From assembly GCF_036237275.1 (NCBI RefSeq), contig NZ_CP108352.1, positions 5,952,001-6,016,000 on the forward strand: a DNA stretch of 64,000 nucleotides. The letters are read 5' to 3'. Under the pieces are notes generated by a model, which was not told the origin of the DNA, did no database searches, and saw only the letters and a program-made list of their open reading frames with translations. Made by a program: the position numbers and the translations under genes. This stretch comes from Streptomyces sp. NBC_01353 (lineage in GTDB: Bacteria > Actinomycetota > Actinomycetes > Streptomycetales > Streptomycetaceae). Below are positions 28,108 through 39,625 of this stretch, piece by piece. The first letter of the stretch is position 1. Each line of letters starts with the position of its first letter.

Positions 28108-28794
28108 TCAGCGCCCCGCGTCCCCCGGCGTCACCAGGCCCGACTCGTACGCGAAGATCACCGCCTGTGCCCGATCGCGCAGATCGAGCTTGGCGAGCAC
28201 CCGCCCGATGTGCGTCTTGACCGTCTGCTCCGCCAGGACCAGCCGATCCGCGATCTCCTGGTTCGAAAGCCCCCGCGCGATCAGCTCCAGGACCTCCGTC
28301 TCACGCGGCGTCAGACCGTTGAGACGCAGCGCCGCCCGGTCCGCCCGCGGCGCGGGCTTCGAGGCGGCGAAGTCGGCGATCAGTCGGCGTGTCACCGACG
28401 GCGCCAGCAGTGCCTCGCCCGCCGCCACCACCCGTACCGCCGCGATCAGATCGGCCGGCGGAGCGTCCTTCAGAAGGAAGCCCGACGCGCCGGCGCGCAG
28501 CGCCTCGTACACGTAGTCGTCCACGTCGAAGGTGGTCAGCATCAGCACCTTGGGACGGTGCGTGACCCCCACCGGCGGGTTCAGGATCTCCCGCGCCGCC
28601 GCGAGACCGTCCATCTCCGGCATCCGTACGTCCATCAGCACCACGTCCGGGTGCGTCGAACGGGCCACCTCCACGCCCTGCTTCCCGTCCGGCGCCTCGC
28701 CCACCACGTCGATGTCGGCCTGCGCCGCGAGGAGTGCGGCGAACCCCGCCCGCACCATGGCCTGGTCGTCGACGATGATCACGCGGATGGTCAA
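28108..28794 (-). CDS. NarL/LuxR-type response regulator
   Basis: A 228-residue regulator. Phospho-acceptor Asp55 lies in VVLMDVRMPE. The LuxR helix-turn-helix has LTPRETEVLELIARGLSNQEI and ends with TVKTHIGRVLAKL. I take the TTG that overlaps the kinase stop as the start (TTGA); AAAGGA lies 6 bases upstream, and it gives MTIRVIIVDD. A GTG three codons later is the alternative. Coupled to the kinase. Confidence 0.9.
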   Translation of the reverse strand: MTIRVIIVDDQAMVRAGFAALLAAQADIDVVGEAPDGKQGVEVARSTHPDVVLMDVRMPEMDGLAAAREILNPPVGVTHRPKVLMLTTFDVDDYVYEALRAGASGFLLKDAPPADLIAAVRVVAAGEALLAPSVTRRLIADFAASKPAPRADRAALRLNGLTPRETEVLELIARGLSNQEIADRLVLAEQTVKTHIGRVLAKLDLRDRAQAVIFAYESGLVTPGDAGR

Positions 28795-30083
28795 GACACG
28801 TCCTTTGAGGTCAGCGGGAGCCGGGCCGCGACCCGGAAGCCGCCGTCCGGCAGCGGCCCGGTGTCCAGCGTGCCGCCGGTCAACCGTACGCGCTCCCGCA
28901 TCCCGATCAGCCCGTGTCCGGTCCCGTCCCCGCCCTCCAGGGGTGAATGGCGTCCGGCGACCGGGGTGTTGACGACCAGGACCGTCAGCCAGCCGTCGTC
29001 CGAACGGATCGAGACCCGGGTCTCGGCGCCCGGCGCGTGCCGGACCACGTTCGCCAGGGCCTCCTGCACGATCCGGTACGCCGACAGGTCCACCGCCTGC
29101 GGTACGTCGCCGAGGTCGGCCGCCAGCGACAACTCGGCGGGCACCCCCGCCCGTACCGTCGCCTCGATCAGCTGCTGGACCCGGTCGAGGCCGGGCTGCG
29201 GGGCCCGTTCGCCCTCCGTGCCGTCGCTGCGCAGCACCACGAGCAGCCGCCGCATCTCGGCCAGTGACTCCCGCGCGCTCGCGGCGATCGAGGTGAACTC
29301 CTCGCGCGCCGCCTCCGGAAGGTCCGGGATCCGGTACGGCGCCGAGTCGGCCTGGACCGTGATCACGGACATGTGGTGGGCGACGACGTCGTGCAGCTCG
29401 CGCGCGATCCGGGCCCGTTCCTCCAGGAGCGTGCTGCGCGCGCGTTCGGCGGCGCTGCGGCGCTCGGCGTCCCCGCGTTCGCGGAGCGCCGCCGTGAGGA
29501 GCAGGACCCCTCCGCTCAGCACGAAGAGGAGGATGTGGATGCCGTCGGTGTTCCTCGGCGAGACCGCGGTGAGGACGAAACCGGCCGCCCCGGTCGTCAG
29601 CCACACGCCGAGCAGGGTCCGGCGCGGTTCGCGCAGCCCGAGGGCGAGCATCAGGGCGAGGTAGCCGACCACGACCATCGGCGTCCACGGCCAGGTGCGG
29701 CCGTCGACCTCGCCCGGGGCCAGCATCACCAGCGCTCCGGCGACATCGGCGATGCCGATGATCCACCACGCCTGGAGCGGCCGGGTCACGGCGAGCAGCA
29801 GTGGCGCGGTCTGGGCGGTGGCGAGGGCACCGGCGAGGGCGCCGTTGACCTGGTAGTCGTTGAGCAGCACCGTGACGGTGACGGGGAGCAGCGAGGCGAC
29901 GAAGGCGACCGCGATGGCGTAGGGGAGCAGCCTCAGCCAGCGCGAGCGCGCCTCGGCGAGCAGCGGGGCGCTCGGTTCCGTCGGGGTCGCGAGGGCGGTA
30001 CCGAAGGACTGCATCACTCCTCGGACGGGCGCGAGCATCCGGGCGACGTGGCGGTCGGCTCCGAGGGAGCGTGTCTTCTTCAT
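28791..30083 (-). CDS. NarL-class sensor histidine kinase
   Basis: A 430-residue kinase of the HPK7/DesK-like group. The N-terminal half has about six membrane segments and almost no extracellular loop, so it may sense within the membrane. HisKA_3 follows with phospho-acceptor His in RIARELHDVVAHH, then a HATPase domain with GHGLIGMRERV. The stop overlaps the regulator start. These pairs often respond to membrane or cell-wall stress, but the signal here is unknown. Confidence 0.9.
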   Translation of the reverse strand: MKKTRSLGADRHVARMLAPVRGVMQSFGTALATPTEPSAPLLAEARSRWLRLLPYAIAVAFVASLLPVTVTVLLNDYQVNGALAGALATAQTAPLLLAVTRPLQAWWIIGIADVAGALVMLAPGEVDGRTWPWTPMVVVGYLALMLALGLREPRRTLLGVWLTTGAAGFVLTAVSPRNTDGIHILLFVLSGGVLLLTAALRERGDAERRSAAERARSTLLEERARIARELHDVVAHHMSVITVQADSAPYRIPDLPEAAREEFTSIAASARESLAEMRRLLVVLRSDGTEGERAPQPGLDRVQQLIEATVRAGVPAELSLAADLGDVPQAVDLSAYRIVQEALANVVRHAPGAETRVSIRSDDGWLTVLVVNTPVAGRHSPLEGGDGTGHGLIGMRERVRLTGGTLDTGPLPDGGFRVAARLPLTSKDVS

Positions 30084-30267
30084 GGCCCGCCCAGGTTAGG
30101 CAGCCGGACACCCGAGGGGCGTCATACCGAGGACTCGGTCGGGGGGTGATACCCGGGTATGACGGCGACGGTGAGGGGGCCGGCGGGGACGAGGGCATGG
30201 ATGGGCAACGCCACCCGGCCCCGAGGCCCCTTCCCTGCCCCCGCCCGCCGCGCTGCGCCCCGCCCCC

Positions 30268-31131
30268 TCACAGCTCCGCCAGCAGCTCCGCCTTCTTCGC
30301 CGAGAACTCCTCGTCCGTCACCAGACCCGCCTGGTGCAGCTCCCCCAGGTGCCGGATCCGCTCCGCGACCCCCGCCGGGTCGCGCAGCTCCGCCTCCGGG
30401 AGCGCGGCCACCCGGCCCGCGCCGCGGACCGCGGCCAGGACCGCCGCGGCGAACGGCAGGGACTCGTGGACCGGTCCGTAGCCGAGGCCGAAGACGACGG
30501 CCGTCGGGTCGCGGTCCGCCTGGGCCGGCCGGGGCTCCCCGGATCGGGGCAGCAGGCGCAGGTACCCGTCGAAGACGTCCGGCGAGCGCCACTCGACCCC
30601 GCTGAGCTCCCGTACCGGAAAGGTCTGGTCGCCCGCCTTCCACTTCTCCGAGGACGCGCCCGTCCAGAACCAGCGGAACGACACCTGCGACGTACCGTCG
30701 AAGCTCGCCTTCCCGTCGTACGCCTTGAAGGACTGCGGTCCTTGCGGCGCCGCGACGAGGAAGCCGTCCGTCGGCCCGTCCGGCAGTCCGTCCTCCGGCG
30801 TGAGCAGCGCCCGCAGTTCGTCCCGGTAGTACTCCGCCAGCGTCTCCCGCTCGGCCGGCAGCACCAGCCGGTACGGGTCGCTCCCCTCCTTCAACTGCCC
30901 CGCGGCCGCCTCCATCAGGGGATCGGCGCCCGGTCTCGGCACCGCGTGCAGCACGACCGTGCCCCGCTTGCCCGGGGCGAGCGTCACGGACGCCAACGCC
31001 TCGTGCGGGATGCGTCGTTCGCGCAGCGTCTGGAACAGTTTCGGTGTGCGGATCCCCCGATCGAAGCGGATGACGACGGCGTCGCTCTCGAACTCCCAGG
31101 TGGCATGAATTCCGGCCAGCACATCACCCAT
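30268..31131 (-). CDS. DUF4429 protein with SHOCT tail
   Basis: A 287-residue protein with two DUF4429 modules (about 1-110 and 120-240) and a C-terminal short helical SHOCT motif (RHLGELHQAGLVTDEEFSAKKAELL). No membrane segment or signal peptide. The family is common in Streptomyces and has no known function; SHOCT tails usually mediate oligomerisation. An ATG 9 bases upstream is the alternative start. It starts 74 bp beyond the end of the exported hydrolase gene upstream. Confidence 0.8.
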   Translation of the reverse strand: MGDVLAGIHATWEFESDAVVIRFDRGIRTPKLFQTLRERRIPHEALASVTLAPGKRGTVVLHAVPRPGADPLMEAAAGQLKEGSDPYRLVLPAERETLAEYYRDELRALLTPEDGLPDGPTDGFLVAAPQGPQSFKAYDGKASFDGTSQVSFRWFWTGASSEKWKAGDQTFPVRELSGVEWRSPDVFDGYLRLLPRSGEPRPAQADRDPTAVVFGLGYGPVHESLPFAAAVLAAVRGAGRVAALPEAELRDPAGVAERIRHLGELHQAGLVTDEEFSAKKAELLAEL

Positions 31132-31205
31132 GCGCCTCATCGTATGCGGCGTGCGCCCGCGCGTCGCCCCTGTACGGGGGGCCGAAGTGCCGTGCTCTAC
31201 GCGCG

Positions 31206-32417
31206 TCAGGCGTCTTCCGCACCGGAGATTCCGCTGCGGCAGGCGCTGTCGACGCTCGCACAGGTCAGGCTCTGGTACGCACCAACGCCTATCGCCGCGA
31301 AGTTGTGGAGGCTCTCGGTGCCCGGCTCGAAATAGCCGGTGTGGCCGATGGCGCCGGCCGCCGAGAGCAGCCGTGCGCCGAACTCCGGCTCCACCGGGTC
31401 CGCCCCGTGGCCGACCCCGCCGACGGCGAGGTGCGGTACGTCCTGGATCCAGTCGTCCGCGTCCCGCATCGCCCACACACGGGCCCGGGTGGACAGCTCG
31501 GCCGCACTCTCCACCCGCATTCCGGGGCTTCCGGCCACGGCCACGTCGGTCACCCGGGAGGGCAGCCGGGCGGCGGCGACCCCGCAGAGCACGGAGCCGT
31601 AGCTGTGGCAGAACAGGCTGACGCGGGAGGCGCCGGGCAGGGCGTCGGTCATGTCGACGAGCCGTACCGCGCCCGCCGAGGCCAGGCGCCCCATAGCGGC
31701 GTCGATGCCGACCCCGACCGGGGCTGTGTAGTCCGCCCAGGCGACGACGGCCGTACGGCTCCCGGGGGCGGCCCGGCGTTGGGCGGCGTACAGCGACTGC
31801 GCCATGCCGGCCGGGGCCGTGTACTTGCGGCTGGTCTTCTGGAAGGTCAGCAGATTGGTGTCGACTCCGGGCACGATCACCGAGACCCGCTGCGCATGCT
31901 CCAGATCACCGAGCACCTCGGCCGTCCGGCCGCCGCCGGTGGGGTCGAAGGCGAGGATCTGCCGGTCCTGACGCATCAGCGAGGTGAACCGGTGCGCGCG
32001 GCGCAGGGCCTCGTGCCGGCCGTCGGCGTTCAGCCTGGGGTCCTCGACCCGGTCGCGCTCGGAATCGAAGGCGCGGGCGAGGGCGAGCCGGTTGGCGCGG
32101 TAGCGGAGGGTGACCGGGGCGCCGTTGAGATTGCCGACGACGAGCGGGTGCGCGTCGGCGAGGAAAGCGCCCTGCGTCGGACCTATCGAGTCGAAGAACG
32201 CGGCGATCGTACGGGCGGGGGCGGCCGGGTCGGGCAGGGCCCGGTGACCGATCCTGCCGTGCAGCCAGGAGGCGAGCGCGGCCTGCTGCGACTCTCCTGG
32301 CCCGCGCTGATGCTGGATCGTCGTCCAGCCGGTGGTCGCCAGGAGCACGAACACCACGGCCAGCGCGAGCATCATGCGCCAGACGGTGAGGGTGGGGGAG
32401 GAGTCGAAGGAAGTCAC
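31206..32417 (-). CDS. Membrane-anchored alpha/beta hydrolase (DUF1023), paralogue
   Basis: A 403-residue relative of the 26.9-27.9 kb hydrolase. A single N-terminal hydrophobic segment (MMLALAVVFVLLATTGW) acts as anchor or signal. VVGNLNGAP, the nucleophile in SLFCHSYGSVLCG, and the C-terminal HTGYFEPGTESLHNFAAI are conserved. It has an extra C-terminal Cys pair (TCASVDSACRSG). The GTG chosen has AGGG upstream; a GTG 33 bases further out has none. Its promoter region contains the 26-bp tandem repeats. Confidence 0.82.
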   Translation of the reverse strand: MTSFDSSPTLTVWRMMLALAVVFVLLATTGWTTIQHQRGPGESQQAALASWLHGRIGHRALPDPAAPARTIAAFFDSIGPTQGAFLADAHPLVVGNLNGAPVTLRYRANRLALARAFDSERDRVEDPRLNADGRHEALRRAHRFTSLMRQDRQILAFDPTGGGRTAEVLGDLEHAQRVSVIVPGVDTNLLTFQKTSRKYTAPAGMAQSLYAAQRRAAPGSRTAVVAWADYTAPVGVGIDAAMGRLASAGAVRLVDMTDALPGASRVSLFCHSYGSVLCGVAAARLPSRVTDVAVAGSPGMRVESAAELSTRARVWAMRDADDWIQDVPHLAVGGVGHGADPVEPEFGARLLSAAGAIGHTGYFEPGTESLHNFAAIGVGAYQSLTCASVDSACRSGISGAEDA

Positions 32418-32526
32418 TGCGGCACACCCTAGGAGACGGGTGCGGGGCACCGGGTGGGTGAGTGACGTGGATCACCTGTGAGGTGAGGCGTGGTGACGTT
32501 CCGTGCGCGGGGGCGTACGCCTCGCA

Positions 32527-32682
32527 CGTCCGGATTCATCGGCTCCGGAGCGCGTACGGATTCATCGCCTCGGCCACACGTACGGATTCATCGGCTCCGC
32601 CATGCGTCAGCCGTCGGCGGCTCCGCGACGCGTACGGATCCGTCGGCTCGGCGACGCGTCCGGAGTCATCGGCTCCGCCACT
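32527..32682. repeat. Six tandem copies of a 26-bp repeat
   Basis: Six head-to-tail 26-bp units in exact phase, starting at 32527, 32553, 32579, 32605, 32631 and 32657. The core is GGATTCATCGGCTCCG; units 1, 2, 3 and 6 are closest and unit 4 the most diverged. The array lies between the hydrolase start and the TetR gene, and its last unit encodes the final residues of TetR. Confidence 0.85.
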
Positions 32683-33298
32683 CCGGTTCGAGGGCCGGGC
32701 CGAGGTTGTCCAGGTAGTACTCGGTCATCTCGCGCATCCCCTGAAGCGTCGGGTCCGCGCCCCTGCCCCAGAGCTGACCGGTCACCTTCATGACGCCGCT
32801 GAACGCCGCCACGGCGATCCGTGGGCGCGGGTCCTCGTCCACGTCCAGGTCCTCACGCTCGGCGATCAGCCGGGCGATGGCCTCCTCCATCTCGCTGGAG
32901 CGGCGCAGATGGACGGCGAGCAGCGCCGGCGTCGACTCGATCATCTGGAAGGTCCGCAGATACAGCTCGAGGGGGACGACCTCCATGATCGCCTCGCCGA
33001 TGGTGTCCCAGGCGGCGAGCACGGCGTTGCGCAGCGCGTCGAGCGGGCCCTCCTCGGCGGGCCGTTCGGCCAGCGCCCGGACGAAGCGTTCCTCCACCAT
33101 CTGCTGGACGGCGAAGGCGGCCTCCTCCTTGGAGGAGAAGTAGCGGAAGAAGGTGCGCTGGGAGACCTCGACCGCGTCGGCGATCTCGTCGACGGTGGTC
33201 TGCTCGTACCCCTGGGTCGTGAACAGTTCGAGGGCGACGCGCAGCAGCGCGTCCCGTGTGCGCTGCTTCTTTCGTTCCCGCAGACCGGAAACCGTCAC
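32666..33298 (-). CDS. TetR family repressor of the adjacent MFS exporter
   Basis: A 210-residue TetR regulator. The N-terminal helix-turn-helix spans about 12-58 (LRVALELFTTQGYEQTTVDE and SQRTFFRYFSSKEEA), with a MftR/TetR_C-like ligand domain after it. GTG start after AGAGGG. Divergent from the MFS exporter gene with two palindromes between, so it most likely represses that gene and itself and is released by the drug exported. The last codons lie within the 26-bp repeat array. Confidence 0.9.
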   Translation of the reverse strand: MTVSGLRERKKQRTRDALLRVALELFTTQGYEQTTVDEIADAVEVSQRTFFRYFSSKEEAAFAVQQMVEERFVRALAERPAEEGPLDALRNAVLAAWDTIGEAIMEVVPLELYLRTFQMIESTPALLAVHLRRSSEMEEAIARLIAEREDLDVDEDPRPRIAVAAFSGVMKVTGQLWGRGADPTLQGMREMTEYYLDNLGPALEPEWRSR

Positions 33299-33358
33299 CG
33301 GATGGCCCTCTTTTCGCCACTTTCCAAGGCTTCGTGCAGCTCAGGGTACCTGTGAGCT

Positions 33359-33410
33359 ACGTGACAGTTACTGTCGCGTGAATTGCTTTGTCAATTGTCA
33401 GCGACTGACA
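33359..33410. promoter_or_regulatory. Two operator palindromes in the tetR-MFS intergenic region
   Basis: Site 1 (33359-33379) is ACGtGACAGTtACTGTCgCGT. Site 2 (33396-33410) is TGTCAGcgaCTGACA. They share the GACAGT/TGTCAG core and lie between divergent start codons, as expected for TetR control of an exporter. Confidence 0.72.
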
Positions 33411-33424
33411 TTAGCCTCACCCGC

Positions 33425-35047
33425 ATGACTAGTCAGACCACCGTGGAAAAGGCCCCGCAGGGTCAGGGGGGTGACCGGAGCCCCGCGCCGGCTCCGGCGA
33501 AGGGCCTGCGAGGCCACCCCTGGCTGACGCTGTTCGCCGTGGCGGTCGGCGTGATGATGGTCGCGCTCGACGGCACGATCGTCGCCATCGCCAACCCCGC
33601 CATTCAAGCCGACCTCGGCGCCACCCTCGACCAGCTCCAGTGGATCACCAACGGGTATCTTCTGGCGCTCGCCGTCGCTCTGATCACCGCCGGCAAGCTC
33701 GGTGACCGCTTCGGCCACCGCCAGACCTTCCTGATAGGCATCGCCGGCTTCGCCGCCGCCTCCGGTGCGATCGGCCTCTCCGACTCGATCGCCTTCGTGA
33801 TCGCCTTCCGCGTCCTCCAGGGCCTCTTCGGCGCCCTGCTGATGCCGGCGGCGCTCGGCCTGCTGCGGGCCACCTTCCCCGCCGAGAAGCTCAACATGGC
33901 CATCGGCATCTGGGGCATGGTCATCGGCGCCTCCACGGCGGGCGGCCCGATCCTCGGCGGCTTCCTCGTCGAGCACGTCAGCTGGCAGTCCGTCTTCTTC
34001 ATCAACGTGCCGGTCGGTGTCCTCGCGCTGGTGCTCGGCCTGGTGATCCTCAAGGACCACCGCGCCGAGAACGCCCCGCGCTCCTTCGACATCCTCGGCA
34101 TCGTGCTGCTCTCCGGCGCGATGGGAGCGCTCATCTGGGGCATCATCCAGGCGGGTGCGGACTGGGGCTGGGCGAGCGGCAACACCTGGGGCTGCATCGG
34201 CGGCGCGATCCTGCTGTTCGTGCTCTTCGCCCTCTGGGAGACCAAGGTCAAGGAGCCGCTCATCCCGCTGGGGATGTTCCGCTCCCTGCCGCTCTCGGCC
34301 GGTGTGGTCCTGATGGTCCTGATGGCCTTCGCGTTCATGGGCGGCCTGTTCTTCGTGACCTTCTACCTCCAGGGCGTGAAGGGGCTCGGCCCGATCGACG
34401 CCGGACTTCACCTGCTGCCGCTGACCGCGATGATGATCGTCTCCTCGCCGCTTGCGGGCGCGCTCATCACCAAGTTCGGTCCGCGCATCCCGCTCGTCGG
34501 CGGCATGGTGTGCACCGCGGCCGCGATGTTCGGCATGATCACGCTCACCGAGGGCACCGGGACGCTCGCGATGTCCATCTGGTTCGCCCTGCTCGGGCTG
34601 GGTCTCGCCCCGGTCATGGTCGGCGCGACCGAGGTCATCGTCGGCAACGCCCCGCTGGAGCTCTCCGGTGTCGCGGGCGGACTGCAGCAGGCCGCGATGC
34701 AGGTCGGCGGCGCGCTCGGTACGGCCGTGCTCGGCGCGGTCATGTCCTCCAAGGTCTCCGGCGACTTCGCGGGGAACTGGACGGCCGCCGGCATCCCGGG
34801 CCCGCCCGCGCCCGGTCTGGAGCAGGCCGCCGAATTCGGCATGGTCCCGCCGGAGCTCGCGAAGACGCCTGGCATGACCCCGGACCTGCTCGACCGGATC
34901 GGCGGCGTCATCCACGACACGTTCATGGACGGCATGGGCCTGGCCTTCACCGTCGCCGGTGTCGTGGCCGTCGTCGCGGCCGGTGTCGCCACGCTCACCA
35001 AGCGCGGTGCGAACGCGGAGGCGGGTGCGGGCGGCGCCCACATCTGA
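33425..35047 (+). CDS. MFS multidrug exporter, DHA2 (14-TM, EmrB/QacA) family
   Basis: A 540-residue proton-driven exporter with 14 predicted membrane segments. DHA2 hallmarks are ALDGTIVAIANPAI in TM1, GKLGDRFGHRQ after TM2 (motif A) and the motif-C-like GGPILGGFL in TM5. Substrates are typically hydrophobic or cationic drugs; the specific one is unknown. It is controlled by the divergent TetR gene. A strong terminator follows. Confidence 0.92.
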   Translation: MTSQTTVEKAPQGQGGDRSPAPAPAKGLRGHPWLTLFAVAVGVMMVALDGTIVAIANPAIQADLGATLDQLQWITNGYLLALAVALITAGKLGDRFGHRQTFLIGIAGFAAASGAIGLSDSIAFVIAFRVLQGLFGALLMPAALGLLRATFPAEKLNMAIGIWGMVIGASTAGGPILGGFLVEHVSWQSVFFINVPVGVLALVLGLVILKDHRAENAPRSFDILGIVLLSGAMGALIWGIIQAGADWGWASGNTWGCIGGAILLFVLFALWETKVKEPLIPLGMFRSLPLSAGVVLMVLMAFAFMGGLFFVTFYLQGVKGLGPIDAGLHLLPLTAMMIVSSPLAGALITKFGPRIPLVGGMVCTAAAMFGMITLTEGTGTLAMSIWFALLGLGLAPVMVGATEVIVGNAPLELSGVAGGLQQAAMQVGGALGTAVLGAVMSSKVSGDFAGNWTAAGIPGPPAPGLEQAAEFGMVPPELAKTPGMTPDLLDRIGGVIHDTFMDGMGLAFTVAGVVAVVAAGVATLTKRGANAEAGAGGAHI

Positions 35048-35063
35048 CATCTGCCTGGTGAGA

Positions 35064-35100
35064 TGACGGCCCCGCCGGACCCGGTCCGGCGGGGCTGTCA
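35064..35100 (+). terminator. Terminator after MFS exporter gene
   Basis: A 17-bp stem with one G-T pair (core arm GCCCCGCCGGAC) and a 3-nt loop. Confidence 0.85.
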
Positions 35101-35198
35101 CCTCTTCGGGTGAACCGACCCTTGGCCTCTTCCCAACGGACTGTGACCTCCGTCAGAGTTCTGATTACAGAGAGTTACAGAATCGGGGGGTCACCGAC

Positions 35199-35690
35199 AT
35201 GTATACGAAGCTCGTAAGGCGCCACGTACGCCACCAGGCACGCCATCACGCAAACCGCCACGCCCGCCACCAGGTAGGCCGCCACGCGCTCCAGCGCGTC
35301 CTTCTGGCGGTACTGGCGGCCACCTTGCTCACCGCCCTGCCCGCCCTGCCCGTGGCGGCCGCCCCTCAGGTCGCTCAGGCGGCGACTCGGGCCGCTCCGG
35401 CACCCAGGCTCGGGGCCTGTGCGCCCGGCCAGTTGTGCCTGTGGCCCAAGGCGGACTTCCGGGGCACGGCGTGGACTCACGAGCTGGCCGACACCGACAT
35501 CGAGAGCTGTGTCGCCCTGCCGCCGGGCGCGAGCGCCCAGGCGCTGGCCAACCGCACCGGGCGGCCGGTCACGACGTACCAGTCCGCGGAGTGCGCCGAG
35601 ACGGGGGAGTTCGAGACCTATCCGGGGCGCGGGATCTGGGTGCCCCAGAGTCCGTACCAGGTCAGAGCCTTCAAGATCTGGGAGCGGTAG
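35199..35690 (+). CDS. Secreted peptidase inhibitor I36-like protein
   Basis: A 163-residue exported protein. The N-region before the signal hydrophobic core is unusually long and rich in His and Arg (about 33 residues, including RHHANRHARHQ). The core LLAVLAATLLTALPALPVAAA and Ala-rich cleavage region follow. The mature part (about 75-163) has the I36/crystallin-like pattern LCLWPKADFRG with four Cys. I36 members inhibit metalloproteases in Streptomyces; the target is unknown. Tail-to-tail overlap of 20 bp with the channel gene. Confidence 0.75.
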   Translation: MYTKLVRRHVRHQARHHANRHARHQVGRHALQRVLLAVLAATLLTALPALPVAAAPQVAQAATRAAPAPRLGACAPGQLCLWPKADFRGTAWTHELADTDIESCVALPPGASAQALANRTGRPVTTYQSAECAETGEFETYPGRGIWVPQSPYQVRAFKIWER

Positions 35691-36426
35691 GGATCTCGCC
35701 CTGCGGCGGCACGGAGGCCGGCGCGGAGAGCCGCGCCACCTCGCCGCGCAGCTCCTGGACCTCCCGGGTCAGGGCTTCCAGGAGCTCGGTCTGCCGGCGG
35801 TCCTGGGCGTCGTCCCGCTCGAAGCGGGAGATGAACCAGGCCGCGATGTTGGCGGTCACCACACCGAGCAGGGCGATCCCCGAGAGCATCAGGCCCACGG
35901 CGAGGACGCGGCCGAGACCCGTGGTCGGGGCGTGGTCGCCGTAGCCGACGGTCGTCATCGTCGTGAACGACCACCACACCGCGTCGCCCAGCGTCTTGAT
36001 GTTGCCGTTCGGAGCCGCGCGCTCCACGTGCAGCACGGCCAGCGAGCCGAACATCAGCAGCCCGACCACCGCGCCCGCCACATAGGTGGTCAGCTTGATC
36101 TGCGGGGCCATCCGGGCCCGCCGGCCCACCAGGAGGAGCGTGGAGACCAGCCGCAGCAGCCGCAGCGGCTGCACCAGCGGAAGCAGCACAGCGAGGAGGT
36201 CGAGCGGATGCCCGCGTACGAACTGCCACTTTGCCGGCGCCAGCGTCAGCCGCACGGCGTAGTCGACGGCGAACGCGCCCCACACCACCCACTCCATGGC
36301 CAGACACAGCTCATGGACCCGGCGACCGGCATCCGGCGCCACGATCGGAATGGCGTACGCAATGCCGAACGCCACTGCCAGGATCAGCAGTGGCGTCTGG
36401 GTGCGCTTCTCCCAGCGTTCCTTCAT
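35671..36426 (-). CDS. Voltage-gated-like potassium channel
   Basis: A 251-residue ion channel with six membrane segments. The selectivity filter is TVGYGD (159-164). An S4-like Arg-containing helix (RLLRLVSTLLLVGRRAR, about 89-105) precedes the pore, and a C-terminal coiled coil (about 205-238, rich in Leu and Glu) probably tetramerises. No RCK domain. The ATG chosen begins MKERWEKRTQ; a longer Arg-rich form is possible but has no clear ribosome site. Confidence 0.88.
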   Translation of the reverse strand: MKERWEKRTQTPLLILAVAFGIAYAIPIVAPDAGRRVHELCLAMEWVVWGAFAVDYAVRLTLAPAKWQFVRGHPLDLLAVLLPLVQPLRLLRLVSTLLLVGRRARMAPQIKLTTYVAGAVVGLLMFGSLAVLHVERAAPNGNIKTLGDAVWWSFTTMTTVGYGDHAPTTGLGRVLAVGLMLSGIALLGVVTANIAAWFISRFERDDAQDRRQTELLEALTREVQELRGEVARLSAPASVPPQGEIPTAPRS

Positions 36427-36492
36427 GCCGGGAATCGTATGGGGGGCGCGGGGGCGCATTCGCCCCCGCACCCGCACCACACGGTGATGTCG

Positions 36493-39225
<2,733 letters not shown>

Positions 39226-39625
39226 GCTGTTCCTTCGCTGTTCGGTGGAGCCCACGGGAAGGCCGGGATGTCCATCGTGTACCCCGTCGGTGTCAAACGT
39301 CATCTCTACCGAGGGGTAACCCCCGCTGGGCGCCTGGTTGGGTCAAATCGCAACCTTACGCCCAACCCGCGCATGCGTTTCGTCACCACGTTCGGCAGAC
39401 TGAAGCCGCGGAAGAACGCAAAGTGGGACGAAGCGTGTGCCATATGTCACGGAGCGAAGTGGAACCGGACCGGGAGATGCGGCGAGACGGCCCCAAACGT
39501 CACCGTTTCGGCGGTCTCGGCGGCCTGGTACTTGCGCGATCCGCCCAGCCCGTGTGGACTACGGCCAGCGCCGCGCGTACGCACGTGGCCGAAGCATTTT
39601 CCGATACATGATCAGGAGGCAAGCC
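39226..39625. other. 400-bp divergent regulatory region aceE / DUF3052
   Basis: Contains no convincing gene. It must hold the promoters of aceE (left) and the DUF3052 gene (right). An open frame extends the DUF3052 protein upstream for about 63 codons but is Arg-rich and lacks a ribosome site. I see no strong palindrome. Confidence 0.5.

Noticed and set aside
32527..32682. CRISPR array
   Set aside because: Units are contiguous 26-bp tandem copies without unique spacers, and no cas genes are nearby.
32490..32793. Open frames through the 26-bp repeats giving RIHRLR/GFIGSA peptide patterns
   Set aside because: A 26-bp unit shifts frame each copy, so the peptide periodicity (78 bp) is a by-product of the DNA repeat; no ribosome site.
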